A stretch of 64,000 bases of DNA from Natronohydrobacter sp. (lineage in GTDB: Bacteria > Pseudomonadota > Alphaproteobacteria > Rhodobacterales > Rhodobacteraceae): positions 1-64,000 of the forward strand of contig JAUVXF010000003.1 in assembly GCA_030603695.1 (NCBI GenBank). The letters are read 5' to 3'. Made by a program: the position numbers and the translations under genes. Of this stretch, positions 55,174-63,197 are shown one piece after another. Each line of letters opens with the position of its first letter. Positions within the stretch are counted from its first letter, which is position 1. The notes beneath the pieces were generated by a model. The model did no database searches and had not been told where the DNA came from. It saw nothing but the letters and a program-made list of their open reading frames with translations.

Positions 55174-55281
55174 CTTGGGCCTTTCCCGGTCGGATAGCGC
55201 AAAACGCAAGTTGCGCAACGATAATGCGACGTTTCACACTCTCGCATCAGACGCAAATTCATATTTCACATAAGGATAATG

Positions 55282-55305
55282 AGGTGCGCTCACATTGGCG
55301 CACCT
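55282..55305 (-). terminator. Hairpin after the DUF1476 gene
   Basis: AGGTGCGC (55282-55289) pairs with GCGCACCT (55298-55305) around TCACATTG. It lies 40 bases past the DUF1476 stop on the minus strand, before the BhmT gene leader. Confidence 0.5.
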
Positions 55306-55345
55306 TAATCTGTGCCGCAGCCAAAAGATGCTGCGTGCCGAAGGC

Positions 55346-55657
55346 TTACCCCTCGGACAGCTCTGCCTTTGCCTCGGACAGGAATTCAGTCATTTTTGCG
55401 CGAATCGTCGCATCATCGGCCAGATCGCCCAGATCGGCAGTCAGCTTGCGCACGACGTCTTCATGGCCTGCTTCCTCGAAATCTGCGCGGATCACGTCCA
55501 GCGCGTAGTTTTCGGCGGCATCGCCACTATGGCCCAAAAGCCCGGCAGCCCAGAGGCCAAGTTTTTTGTTGCGTCTGGCAACGGCTTTGAAAACCATTTC
55601 CTGATCATGGGCATATTTGTTTTCAAAGGCGCGTTCACGATCGTTGAAAGTGCTCAT
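55346..55657 (-). CDS. DUF1476 protein, ATP synthase zeta-subunit-like inhibitor
   Basis: A 103-residue helical protein. It opens MSTFNDRERAFENKYAHDQE with MVFKAVARRNKKLGLWAAGL and GHSGDAAENYALDVIRADFE, the signature of the alphaproteobacterial F1-ATPase inhibitor zeta. The N-terminus inhibits ATP hydrolysis in Paracoccus. Divergent from purC, a common arrangement in the order. ATG 55657. Confidence 0.92.
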   Translation of the reverse strand: MSTFNDRERAFENKYAHDQEMVFKAVARRNKKLGLWAAGLLGHSGDAAENYALDVIRADFEEAGHEDVVRKLTADLGDLADDATIRAKMTEFLSEAKAELSEG

Positions 55658-55832
55658 CTCTGGCCTCTCTGCTTTGGGTTGGGTTGTGATAACATATGGC
55701 CCGTGCTGTGCTGCGCTGCAAGGCGAAAACCCGTTATCGCCCGTGCAAACAGGCCGTGCTTGCGATGCTGGCGGTGCTGGGCTATAGGGCAGGCAAGTTA
55801 ACTGCACATTTCCAACAGAACCGGAGATATGA

Positions 55833-56594
55833 ATGGCACGCCGCACCAAAATCTACGAAGGCAAGGCCAAGATATTGTACGAGGGGACAGAGCCGGGAAC
55901 ACTGGTGCAGTATTTCAAGGATGATGCGACGGCCTTCAATGCTGAAAAGCGCGATGTGATCGAGGGCAAGGGCGTTCTGAACAACCTGCTGTCGGAATAT
56001 TTCATGTCCGGGCTGGCGCAGATCGGGGTTCCCACTCACTTCATTCGGCGCATCAACATGCGCGAGCAGCTTATCCGCGCGGTTGAAATCATCCCTCTGG
56101 AAGTGGTGGTGCGCAATGTTGCGGCTGGCTCTCTCTCCAAGCGGTTGGGGATTGAGGAAGGCACACCGCTGCCGCGCCCGATCATCGAATTCTATTACAA
56201 GGATGATGCCCTGGGGGATCCGCTGGTGACAGAGGATCAGATCCTGGCCTTCAATTGGGCCAGCCATCAGGATCTGGATGATATGGTCGCTCTGGCCGTG
56301 CGGGTAAATGATTTCATGTCCGGGATCATGCTGGCCGTGGGAATCAAGCTGGTGGATTTCAAGATCGAGATCGGACGCCAGTTTGACGGCGAGATGCAGC
56401 GCCTGATCATTGCAGATGAAATCAGCCCCGATAGCTGCCGCTTGTGGGATATGAAGACCGGGCAGAAGCTGGACAAGGATGTGTTCCGCCGTGACCTTGG
56501 CAATCTGACAGATGCCTATTCCGAAGTCGCCCGGCGCCTTGGTGTGATGCCAAAATCACCAACCCCGATTACAAAACCCAAGCTGATGAATTGA
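55833..56594 (+). CDS. purC: SAICAR synthetase PurC
   Basis: A 253-residue enzyme of purine synthesis joining aspartate to [24 protein letters not shown] at the start, then [20 protein letters not shown] and [20 protein letters not shown], and [20 protein letters not shown]. Starts 36 residues of leader after DUF1476 on the other strand. purS follows after 15 bases. Confidence 0.96.
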   Translation: MARRTKIYEGKAKILYEGTEPGTLVQYFKDDATAFNAEKRDVIEGKGVLNNLLSEYFMSGLAQIGVPTHFIRRINMREQLIRAVEIIPLEVVVRNVAAGSLSKRLGIEEGTPLPRPIIEFYYKDDALGDPLVTEDQILAFNWASHQDLDDMVALAVRVNDFMSGIMLAVGIKLVDFKIEIGRQFDGEMQRLIIADEISPDSCRLWDMKTGQKLDKDVFRRDLGNLTDAYSEVARRLGVMPKSPTPITKPKLMN

Positions 56595-56609
56595 GAGGCT
56601 GCTGCGCCA

Positions 56610-56849
56610 ATGAAGTATCGTATATTTGTCACATTGAAACCCGGAGTCCTTGATCCGCAGGGCGAGGCGATCCGGCACGCGTTGGGTGCGCTTGGCTTTG
56701 ATGGCGTAAACTCCGTGCGCCAAGGCAAGATGATCGAGCTTGATCTGGCGGAGACTGACGCTGCCAAAGCCGAAACTATCGCCCGCGAGATGTGCGAGCG
56801 ATTGCTGGCCAATACCGTAATCGAGAAATTCCAGATAGAGCCTGTCTAA
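56610..56849 (+). CDS. purS: FGAM synthetase subunit PurS
   Basis: A 79-residue small subunit of the PurLQS amidotransferase. MKYRIFVTLKPGVLDPQGEA, then RQGKMIELDLAETD, then CERLLANTVIEKFQIEPV. purQ normally follows in related genomes; here a terminator follows and no purQ is present. Confidence 0.94.
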   Translation: MKYRIFVTLKPGVLDPQGEAIRHALGALGFDGVNSVRQGKMIELDLAETDAAKAETIAREMCERLLANTVIEKFQIEPV

Positions 56850-56872
56850 GATCTGGCGCATCTGAAAGAGTG

Positions 56873-56896
56873 AATGCCTGCCCTTAGGCAGGCATT
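56873..56896. terminator. Convergent terminator purS / moeB-like gene
   Basis: AATGCCTGCC, loop CTTA, GGCAGGCATT. It overlaps the last codons of the minus-strand gene (stop at 56884) and lies 23 bases after purS. Confidence 0.8.
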
Positions 56897-57945
56897 TCTG
56901 CTATAGCCTTTGCGGGCATGCAACATGTGCAATCTTTGCGGCGTTTAACGCGCATGCTGCGTGTTTCCGCATAAAGGGCATCATGGATCAACAGGCGCCC
57001 GCGCAAGCCTTCGCCTGCGCCCGTGATTTCCTTGATCGCCTCCAGCGCCATCATCGCGCCCAGAATGCCGGGCAAAGGCGCAATCACACCCGCCTCGCCA
57101 CAGGCAGGCGCAAGGCCGGGGGCAGGGCGTGTGGGAAACACACATTCATAGCAGGGGGCATCACTTGCCGGGTGATAAAGGCTGATTTGCCCTTCCCATT
57201 GCGTTATGGCCGCAGAAATCAGCGGCACGCCCGCCGCCACTGCGGCCCGGTTGACCATGTAACGGGTATCGAAATTATCCGTGCCATCCAGAATCAGATC
57301 ATAGTCAGAAAACAGCGCCTGCGCGCTCTCTGCATCCAGCCTTCGGTGATAGGGGCGCACTGTGATAAACGGGTTTAGCGCTTCCATCGCGGCTTGCGCC
57401 GAAAACACTTTTGGCATGCCGATGGTGTCATCTTTGTGGATGATCTGGCGTTGCAGGTTGGAACCGTCCACCACATCATCATCCACCACGCCAATCGTGC
57501 CCACACCCGCCGCCGCAAGATAGAGAAGGGCAGGGGAACCCAGCCCACCCGCGCCAATCACCAGCACTCTCGCGGCTTTCAGCTTTTTTTGCCCCGCGCC
57601 CCCAATTTCACGCAAGACAATATGGCGGGCATAGCGGTTCAACTCTGCCTCTCGGAAGGTGCCGGGGATAGGGGCTTGCGGGTTTGTCTTTGGCGTTTTT
57701 GCCCGCAAACGGCGGATCAGAACCATATAGCCAAAGCCAAGGGCAACGACGCCCCCAAGCACCAGCCAGGGCCTTGCATCACCGCCCGTGGCGCGGCGCA
57801 GCTCTGCCCCTTCTGGCAGCACCACCTGCGCGGTCACCACTGCGATATAAACCAGCCCGATCATGACCAAGCGCGCCTTGGGCGGTGTTTTCATCACCCA
57901 GCCCAAGCCCCAAAGCGCGGCCATCAGAAACAGAACAAACCCCAT
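56884..57945 (-). CDS. HesA/MoeB/ThiF-family adenylyltransferase with membrane N-terminus
   Basis: A 353-residue E1-like enzyme that adenylates the C-terminus of small sulfur-carrier proteins (MoaD/ThiS). Three hydrophobic segments occupy residues 1-78. The ATP-binding domain then has VLVIGAGGLGSPALLYLAAA, DGTDNFDTRYMVNRAA, and zinc cysteines CYEC and CTCC. The membrane-anchored N-terminus is unusual, since MoeB is normally soluble. Directly downstream of dut, stop and start adjoining. Confidence 0.88.
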   Translation of the reverse strand: MGFVLFLMAALWGLGWVMKTPPKARLVMIGLVYIAVVTAQVVLPEGAELRRATGGDARPWLVLGGVVALGFGYMVLIRRLRAKTPKTNPQAPIPGTFREAELNRYARHIVLREIGGAGQKKLKAARVLVIGAGGLGSPALLYLAAAGVGTIGVVDDDVVDGSNLQRQIIHKDDTIGMPKVFSAQAAMEALNPFITVRPYHRRLDAESAQALFSDYDLILDGTDNFDTRYMVNRAAVAAGVPLISAAITQWEGQISLYHPASDAPCYECVFPTRPAPGLAPACGEAGVIAPLPGILGAMMALEAIKEITGAGEGLRGRLLIHDALYAETRSMRVKRRKDCTCCMPAKAIAEMPA

Positions 57946-58413
57946 CTATTCCACCCCGGTAGAGCCGTAACCCCCAGCGCCGCGCGCACTTTCACCCAGT
58001 GTGGCCACCAGTTCAAACCGGGCCTGCGGGGCAGGGGCAATCACGATCTGCGCAATCCTTGCGCCATGTTCCACGATATAGGGCGTATTCGCCAGATTTA
58101 TCAAAATCACCCCAATTTCGCCCCGGTAATCGCTGTCTATCGTGGCAGGGGCGTTGGGAAGGGCAATGCCGTGGCGCAGCGCAAGGCCAGAGCGCGCGCG
58201 GATTTGCATTTCAAACCCTTGCGGTATTTCACAGGCCAGCCCCGTGGGCACGATCACACGCGCCATTGGCGCAATCTCCAGCCCTGAACCGCGCAAATCT
58301 GCGGGCAAATTGGCGCGGATATCTGCGCCGGCCGCCCCTGCACTGGCATAGGCGGGCAGGGCAATGGCCGGGTCAGAGCCTGCAAGACGCTGAAAACGGA
58401 TGACAATACTCAT
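57946..58413 (-). CDS. dut: Deoxyuridine triphosphatase
   Basis: A 155-residue trimeric dUTPase. Motif 1 AGAAGADIRANL, motif 3 RGEIGVILINLA, motif 4 RIAQIVIAP and the C-terminal glycine-rich motif RGAGGYGSTG are present; the uracil-binding loop is GLALRHGIALPNAPATIDSD. It removes dUTP and makes dUMP. Start 58413 overlaps the coaBC stop. Confidence 0.96.
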   Translation of the reverse strand: MSIVIRFQRLAGSDPAIALPAYASAGAAGADIRANLPADLRGSGLEIAPMARVIVPTGLACEIPQGFEMQIRARSGLALRHGIALPNAPATIDSDYRGEIGVILINLANTPYIVEHGARIAQIVIAPAPQARFELVATLGESARGAGGYGSTGVE

Positions 58414-59600
58414 GAAAGCGCCTTTGCAATACACGCGGCCAGCCTTTGCGCAACCTCTTGCTTGGGCAGGCGTGGCCATTCTTCGACCCCGGCATGGCTA
58501 ATCAGATGCACGGCATTTTCCGCCCCGCCCATAATTCCCGTGGCAGGAGAGACGTCATTGGCCACAATCCAATCGCAGCCCTTCCGGGCAAGTTTGGCTT
58601 GCGCATGGGCGATAACCTGCTCTGTTTCGGCGGCAAAACCCACGACCAGCGTGGGGCGCTTAGGATGGGCGGCCACAGTTGCCAGAATATCTGGGTTTTG
58701 GGCAAAAACCAGCTCTGGCGCGCCCTGCTTGGTTTTCTTCAGCTTCTGGTCAGAGGCATTTTCCACCCGCCAATCTGCCACGGCGGCCGCAAAGATTGCG
58801 GCATCTACAGGCAGGGCGGCTTCAACCGCGTCCAGCATCTCGCGCGCGGTTTCGATCTGGTGCAGCGTCACGCCCTGTGGCGGGGGCACTGTGGCAGGGC
58901 CAGTCACAAACACCACCTCTGCCCCCAGATCGCGCAATGCCTCTGCCAGCGCTGTTCCTTGCGCCCCGGAAGATCGGTTGGCGATATAGCGCACGGGATC
59001 AATCGGTTCATGGGTTGGCCCGGATGTGACCAGAATACGCTTGCCCGCCAAAGGCCCCGAGCGCAGCTTTGCCACGATTGTGGCCAGAATGGCGGCAGGT
59101 TCCGCCATACGGCCCGGCCCGAATTCGCCGCAAGCCATATCGCCGCTATCGGGGCCGATAACCCCCACGCCATCGGCGCGCAGTTGGGCCAGATTGCGCT
59201 GGGTGGCGCGGTGTTCCCACATCCGCACATTCATCGCAGGCGCGATAAGAATGGGCTTATCCGTGGCCAAAAGCAGTGTGGTGGCCAGATCATCGGCATG
59301 ACCACCCGCCATTTTTGCCATCATATTGGCTGTGGCAGGGGCCACGACCAGCAAATCTGATTGGCGCGAGAGTTGGATATGCCCCATCTCTGCCTCATCC
59401 TTCAGATCGAACAGGTGCTGATACACCTGTTCGCCTGCCAAGGCGGCAACGGAAAGGGGGGTGACAAATTCGGTTGCGGCCCGTGTCAGAACGGGTGTCA
59501 CCTGCGCGCCAGCGCGCCGCAACTGACGGATCAGATCAAGGCATTTATACGCCGCAATCCCGCCCCCGATGATCAGTGTAACCCGTTTTCCCGCCAGCAT
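58410..59600 (-). CDS. coaBC: Bifunctional phosphopantothenoylcysteine decarboxylase/ligase CoaBC
   Basis: A 396-residue fusion of CoaC (flavin-dependent decarboxylase, VTLIIGGGIAAYKCLDLIRQ; PAMNVRMWEH) and CoaB (KRILVTSGPTHEPIDPVRYI; NRSSGAQGTALAEAL). Two steps of coenzyme A synthesis. ATG 59600 preferred; a GTG at 59618 is also open. First gene of the coaBC-dut-moeB-like unit. Confidence 0.95.
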   Translation of the reverse strand: MLAGKRVTLIIGGGIAAYKCLDLIRQLRRAGAQVTPVLTRAATEFVTPLSVAALAGEQVYQHLFDLKDEAEMGHIQLSRQSDLLVVAPATANMMAKMAGGHADDLATTLLLATDKPILIAPAMNVRMWEHRATQRNLAQLRADGVGVIGPDSGDMACGEFGPGRMAEPAAILATIVAKLRSGPLAGKRILVTSGPTHEPIDPVRYIANRSSGAQGTALAEALRDLGAEVVFVTGPATVPPPQGVTLHQIETAREMLDAVEAALPVDAAIFAAAVADWRVENASDQKLKKTKQGAPELVFAQNPDILATVAAHPKRPTLVVGFAAETEQVIAHAQAKLARKGCDWIVANDVSPATGIMGGAENAVHLISHAGVEEWPRLPKQEVAQRLAACIAKALS

Positions 59601-59680
59601 GTCCCTACTTTCCGCCACATCTCGCCGCCCCTAAGGCATACGCCTTTGATGCGCCCAGTGAAAGGCCTTGCTTGGCAAAA

Positions 59681-59715
59681 CAAAGCTCTGGGGGTGCGAC
59701 ACCCCCAGAGCTTTG
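59681..59715 (-). terminator. Perfect 15-base stem after rpoH
   Basis: CAAAGCTCTGGGGGT and ACCCCCAGAGCTTTG form a perfect 15-base stem around GCGAC, 31 bases past the rpoH stop on the minus strand. The minus-strand read-out is TTTGTTTTGCC, a short T tract. Confidence 0.85.
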
Positions 59716-59746
59716 GGTCAGGCATTGCCAGGCAGCATGCCGGAAA

Positions 59747-60625
59747 TTACGTCAGGAAATGGAACACTTCCTTGGATTGCGACTCAAGGCTTTTGCGCAT
59801 CTTCTGAAAAGCAGCCGCTTCCACCTGCCGGATACGCTCTTTCGAAAGGCCAAGTTCCTCGCCCAGCGATTCCAGCGTGCGCGGCTCTTCGCGCAGCTTG
59901 CGTTCGCGCACGATGAAGCGCTCGCGCTCTGTCAGCCCATTCATCGCCACCATCAGCCAATCGCGCAGCTGCGCCATATCATGGGCTTGCTCCACCCTCG
60001 CATCGCCCTGCTGGCTGTCATCTTCCAGCGCATCAATCCACTCGCGCCCGTCATCATCGCTTGATTGCAGTGCATTGAGAGAGAAATCAGAGCCGGAAAG
60101 CCGACCTTCCATCATTTCCACATCTTGCAAGGGCACGCCAACCTCGCGCGAGACAAGCTCGCGCAACTGGTGCGAATCCAGTTCCTCACCGCGCGCCATG
60201 GCTTCGCGCTCGAATTTGGCCTGCACGCGGCGCATGTTGAAAAACAATGTTTTCTGGCTGGAGGTGGAACCCGTGCGCACCATTGACCAGTTGCGCATCA
60301 CATAATCTTGGATGCTGGCCCTGATCCACCACACCGCATAGGTGGAAAACCGCACGCCGCGTTCCGGGTCGAACTTGTCTGCCGCCTTCATCAGGCCAAG
60401 TCCGGCTTCCTGAATCAGATCATTCATGGGGGCACCGTAACGGCGAAATTTGCCCGCCATCGAAATGGCCAGCCGCATATAGGCTGTGATCAGCCTGTGC
60501 AGCGCCTGTTCATCGCGGTGATCGCGCCAAGCGCGCGTCAGTTGCAATTCGGTTTCAGCATCCAGCAATTCTGCTTTCATCGCCTGACGCGACATCTTGC
60601 GATCATCGGAAAAATCGAGTGCCAT
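59747..60625 (-). CDS. rpoH: RNA polymerase sigma factor RpoH, RpoHII type
   Basis: A 292-residue group-3 sigma-70 factor. Region 2 reads LQEAGLGLMKAADKFDPERG-like (DLIQEAGLGLMKAADKFD) with VRFSTYAVWWIRASIQDYVM; region 4 ends LGLSKERIRQVEAAAFQKMR. RNWSMVRTGSTSSQKTLFFN and EMMEGRLSGSDFSLNA are traits of the RpoHII paralogue of Rhodobacterales, which responds to singlet oxygen and oxidative stress, rather than RpoHI. No RpoE-type promoter was recognised. Start 60625. Confidence 0.92.
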   Translation of the reverse strand: MALDFSDDRKMSRQAMKAELLDAETELQLTRAWRDHRDEQALHRLITAYMRLAISMAGKFRRYGAPMNDLIQEAGLGLMKAADKFDPERGVRFSTYAVWWIRASIQDYVMRNWSMVRTGSTSSQKTLFFNMRRVQAKFEREAMARGEELDSHQLRELVSREVGVPLQDVEMMEGRLSGSDFSLNALQSSDDDGREWIDALEDDSQQGDARVEQAHDMAQLRDWLMVAMNGLTERERFIVRERKLREEPRTLESLGEELGLSKERIRQVEAAAFQKMRKSLESQSKEVFHFLT

Positions 60626-60740
60626 TATTTCCCCCTGAAGTGATCTTTTGAAACTGTTACGCGGCAAAGCGCGGATTGGTTCATTTTCAAGTGGAGTTTT
60701 TGCAATTTGTTTTGCGACGCATCCGGGGGGCTGGCTGGTA

Positions 60741-60774
60741 TTAACCAATTTGTAAGCCTTTTTGCGTTAACCAT
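60741..60774 (+). promoter_or_regulatory. CtrA-like box upstream of comM
   Basis: TTAA-CCAATTT-GTAA (60741-60755) matches the CtrA pattern TTAA-N7-TTAA with one substitution. A half site TTAACCAT follows at 60767-60774, 26 bases before the comM start. Confidence 0.6.
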
Positions 60775-60799
60775 ATCTCAGGGTGTTTTGGGGGTGGTC

Positions 60800-62320
60800 A
60801 TGGTCGCGCGGGCTTTGACAGTGGCATTTGAAGGGATAGAGGCACGGTTGGTAGAGGTGCAATGCGCCCTGTCGCCGGGTTTGCCTGCCTTTCAGATTGT
60901 GGGCCTGCCTGACAAGGCCGTGTCAGAGGCGCGCGAGCGTGTGCGCGCAGCGCTTTCTGCGCTGTCCGTCGCTTTGCCGTCCAAGCGCATTACCATCAAC
61001 CTCTCGCCCGCGGATCTGCCCAAGGAAGGGTCACATTTTGATCTGCCCATCGCCATGGCGCTTTTGGCCGCGTTGGAGATTATCCCGCGCAAGGATGTTG
61101 CTGATACTGTCGCGCTGGGGGAGTTATCATTAGATGGCGCTTTGGTGGCGGTGACAGGGGCTTTGCCTGCGGCCATGGCGGCAGCAGAGGAAGGATTTAC
61201 GCTATTTTGCCCCAAAGCCTGCGGGCCAGAGGCCGCATGGGTGGGGGATGCACGGGTTTTTGCGGCTGCGAACCTGTCAGAAGTGATCCGCCATTACACC
61301 GGCCAAGCCCCGCTTGCACCTGCATCGCCCGGCGATGTGACGCGCCCTGTTGCGGCGCGTGATCTGTTTGATGTGAAAGGGCAGGAACGCGCCAAGCGCG
61401 CCTTGGAAATTGCGGCGGCGGGGCGGCACCATATGCTGATGGTCGGCACGCCGGGTTCAGGGAAATCCATGCTGGCAGCGCGGTTGGCGGGCATATTACC
61501 GGAACTCTCCGCAGGCGAAGCGCTGGAAACATCGATGATCCACTCCATCGCGGGCCTGTTGGAACAGGGTGGGATTTCGCGCCAGCGCCCCTTTCGGGAA
61601 CCCCATCACACGGCCTCTGTTGCCGCGATTGTGGGGGGCGGGAAAGGGGCCAAGCCCGGCGAAATCTCGCTTGCACATAACGGGGTGTTGTTTCTGGATG
61701 AATTGCCCGAATTTCCGCGCATGGTGTTGGAAACCCTGCGCCAGCCGATAGAGACGGGCGAAGTGATCGTGGCGCGCGCCAATGCCCATATCAAGTATCC
61801 TTGCCGCTTTTTGCTGGTGGCCGCAGCAAACCCCTGCAAATGCGGCTATCTGTCAGAACCTGCCCGCGCCTGTGCCCGCGCCCCTGCCTGTGGGGATGAT
61901 TATATGGGCCGCATTTCCGGGCCATTGCTGGACAGGTTTGATTTGCGGGTGGATGTGCCGCCAGTTGCCTTTGCCGATCTGGATTTGCCACCCACGGGCG
62001 ACACCTCTGCCCAAGTGGCCAGTCGCGTAGCACAGGCGCGCAAGCTGCAAGAGGGGCGGTTTGCCGCATATCCGGGGCTGCGCGTGAATGCCGATGCCGA
62101 AGGCGCGCTTCTGGAAGACATCGCCACACCCGATGCCGAAGGGCGCGCCCTGCTCACCCGCGCGGCAGAGCGCTTTGGCCTGACAGCACGCGGCTATCAC
62201 CGTTTGTTGCGCGTGGCGCGCACCATTGCCGATCTGGAGGGCGCAGCACAAGTGCGCGCCCCACATATGGCCGAAGCGATCAGCTATCGGCTGATGATGG
62301 CGCAGGAAGCACTGAGTTGA
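60800..62320 (+). CDS. comM: ComM/YifB-family Mg-chelatase-like AAA+ ATPase
   Basis: A 506-residue helicase helping branch migration during natural transformation. N-terminal Lon-like half (FQIVGLPDKAVSEARERVRA). Walker A is MVGTPGSGKSMLAARLAGIL, Walker B GVLFLDELPEF, and CxxC-rich ANPCKCGYLSEPARACAR binds zinc. Length is standard. Its last 41 bases overlap the opposite-strand hydrolase gene. Confidence 0.94.
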   Translation: MVARALTVAFEGIEARLVEVQCALSPGLPAFQIVGLPDKAVSEARERVRAALSALSVALPSKRITINLSPADLPKEGSHFDLPIAMALLAALEIIPRKDVADTVALGELSLDGALVAVTGALPAAMAAAEEGFTLFCPKACGPEAAWVGDARVFAAANLSEVIRHYTGQAPLAPASPGDVTRPVAARDLFDVKGQERAKRALEIAAAGRHHMLMVGTPGSGKSMLAARLAGILPELSAGEALETSMIHSIAGLLEQGGISRQRPFREPHHTASVAAIVGGGKGAKPGEISLAHNGVLFLDELPEFPRMVLETLRQPIETGEVIVARANAHIKYPCRFLLVAAANPCKCGYLSEPARACARAPACGDDYMGRISGPLLDRFDLRVDVPPVAFADLDLPPTGDTSAQVASRVAQARKLQEGRFAAYPGLRVNADAEGALLEDIATPDAEGRALLTRAAERFGLTARGYHRLLRVARTIADLEGAAQVRAPHMAEAISYRLMMAQEALS

Positions 62321-63197
62321 TGAAACTGGCGGCTTGTGCAAGCGCGATGCGCGCCTCTGGCAACCAGCCATGAAAGAACTGCCAGACATGGGGCAGATTG
62401 CCCCATTCCTGCAAGCTGACCTCTGCGCCAGCGGCGCGCAAAACCTCTGCCATGCGCCGCGAATCATCCAGCAAAATCTCGCTGCGCGCGACTTGAAACA
62501 GCACAGACGGCGCGCCCTCAAATTGCCCAAATAGCGGCGAGATGCGCGGATCGCGCGGATCCGCGCCCTGCAACACGCGCGCGCGCAGATCCTGCAACCG
62601 TTGCACAGGCAGCAGGATTTCGCGCTGTGCATTGGCGCTGATGGAGGGGCCTGACAGTGTAAGATCGGCAAAGGGCGAGAAGGCAAAAACACAAGCCGGG
62701 CGCGGCAGGTTGTTGGCGCATAGATGCGCCAGCAAGGCCAGTGCCAGCCCGCCCCCTGCCGAATCGCCCCCAAGCGCGATTTTTTCGGCCGTGATGCCGC
62801 GCGCTGTCAGCGAGTTCCAAACGCAAAGCGCGTCTTCAAATGCGGCTGGAAACGGGTGTTCGGGCGCCAATCGGTAATCCGGCAGGCAGGTTTGCAAGCC
62901 GCTTTTGCGGGTCAGGAACCGGGCAAGGGCCGCATGGGTGCGCGGATTTCCCATCACATAGCCGCCCCCGTGGAAATAGAGGATAAAGGGCGCATCCTGC
63001 GCGGGCCGCGCTGTCCAAAGTGCCGGAACGTGGCCCAAGGTATCGGGCGCAAATTTCAAATACGGCCTGCCTCGCGCATTCAAAAAGGCCCCGCGTTCAA
63101 ACCATTTGCGCGCGCTCAGGCTGTCACGCTGGCGGCGCAGGGCCGGGCGCACAAAGCGGCGCAGCACAACGCGCAGGGCCTTGAGCTGCCAACTCAT
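62280..63197 (-). CDS. HSL-type alpha/beta hydrolase
   Basis: A 305-residue esterase of the hormone-sensitive-lipase family. Oxyanion motif HGGGYVMG, nucleophile [14 protein letters not shown], and a histidine near [10 protein letters not shown]. Preceded by [20 protein letters not shown]. No signal peptide. Start overlaps the gshB stop (ATGA). Substrate unknown. Confidence 0.92.
   Translation of the reverse strand: MSWQLKALRVVLRRFVRPALRRQRDSLSARKWFERGAFLNARGRPYLKFAPDTLGHVPALWTARPAQDAPFILYFHGGGYVMGNPRTHAALARFLTRKSGLQTCLPDYRLAPEHPFPAAFEDALCVWNSLTARGITAEKIALGGDSAGGGLALALLAHLCANNLPRPACVFAFSPFADLTLSGPSISANAQREILLPVQRLQDLRARVLQGADPRDPRISPLFGQFEGAPSVLFQVARSEILLDDSRRMAEVLRAAGAEVSLQEWGNLPHVWQFFHGWLPEARIALAQAASFINSVLPAPSSADS

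Noticed and set aside
55174-55281. SAM or cobalamin riboswitch upstream of the BhmT-like gene
   Set aside because: I could not match SAM-II, SAH or cobalamin-box consensus segments. Only CGCAA repeats and TTGCGCAA (55211-55218) stand out.
60626-60750. RpoE or heat-shock sigma promoter before rpoH
   Set aside because: A CTTGAAA heptamer is present at 60691-60685 on the minus strand, but no matching -10 at a proper distance and no RpoE-type TGATCC were found.
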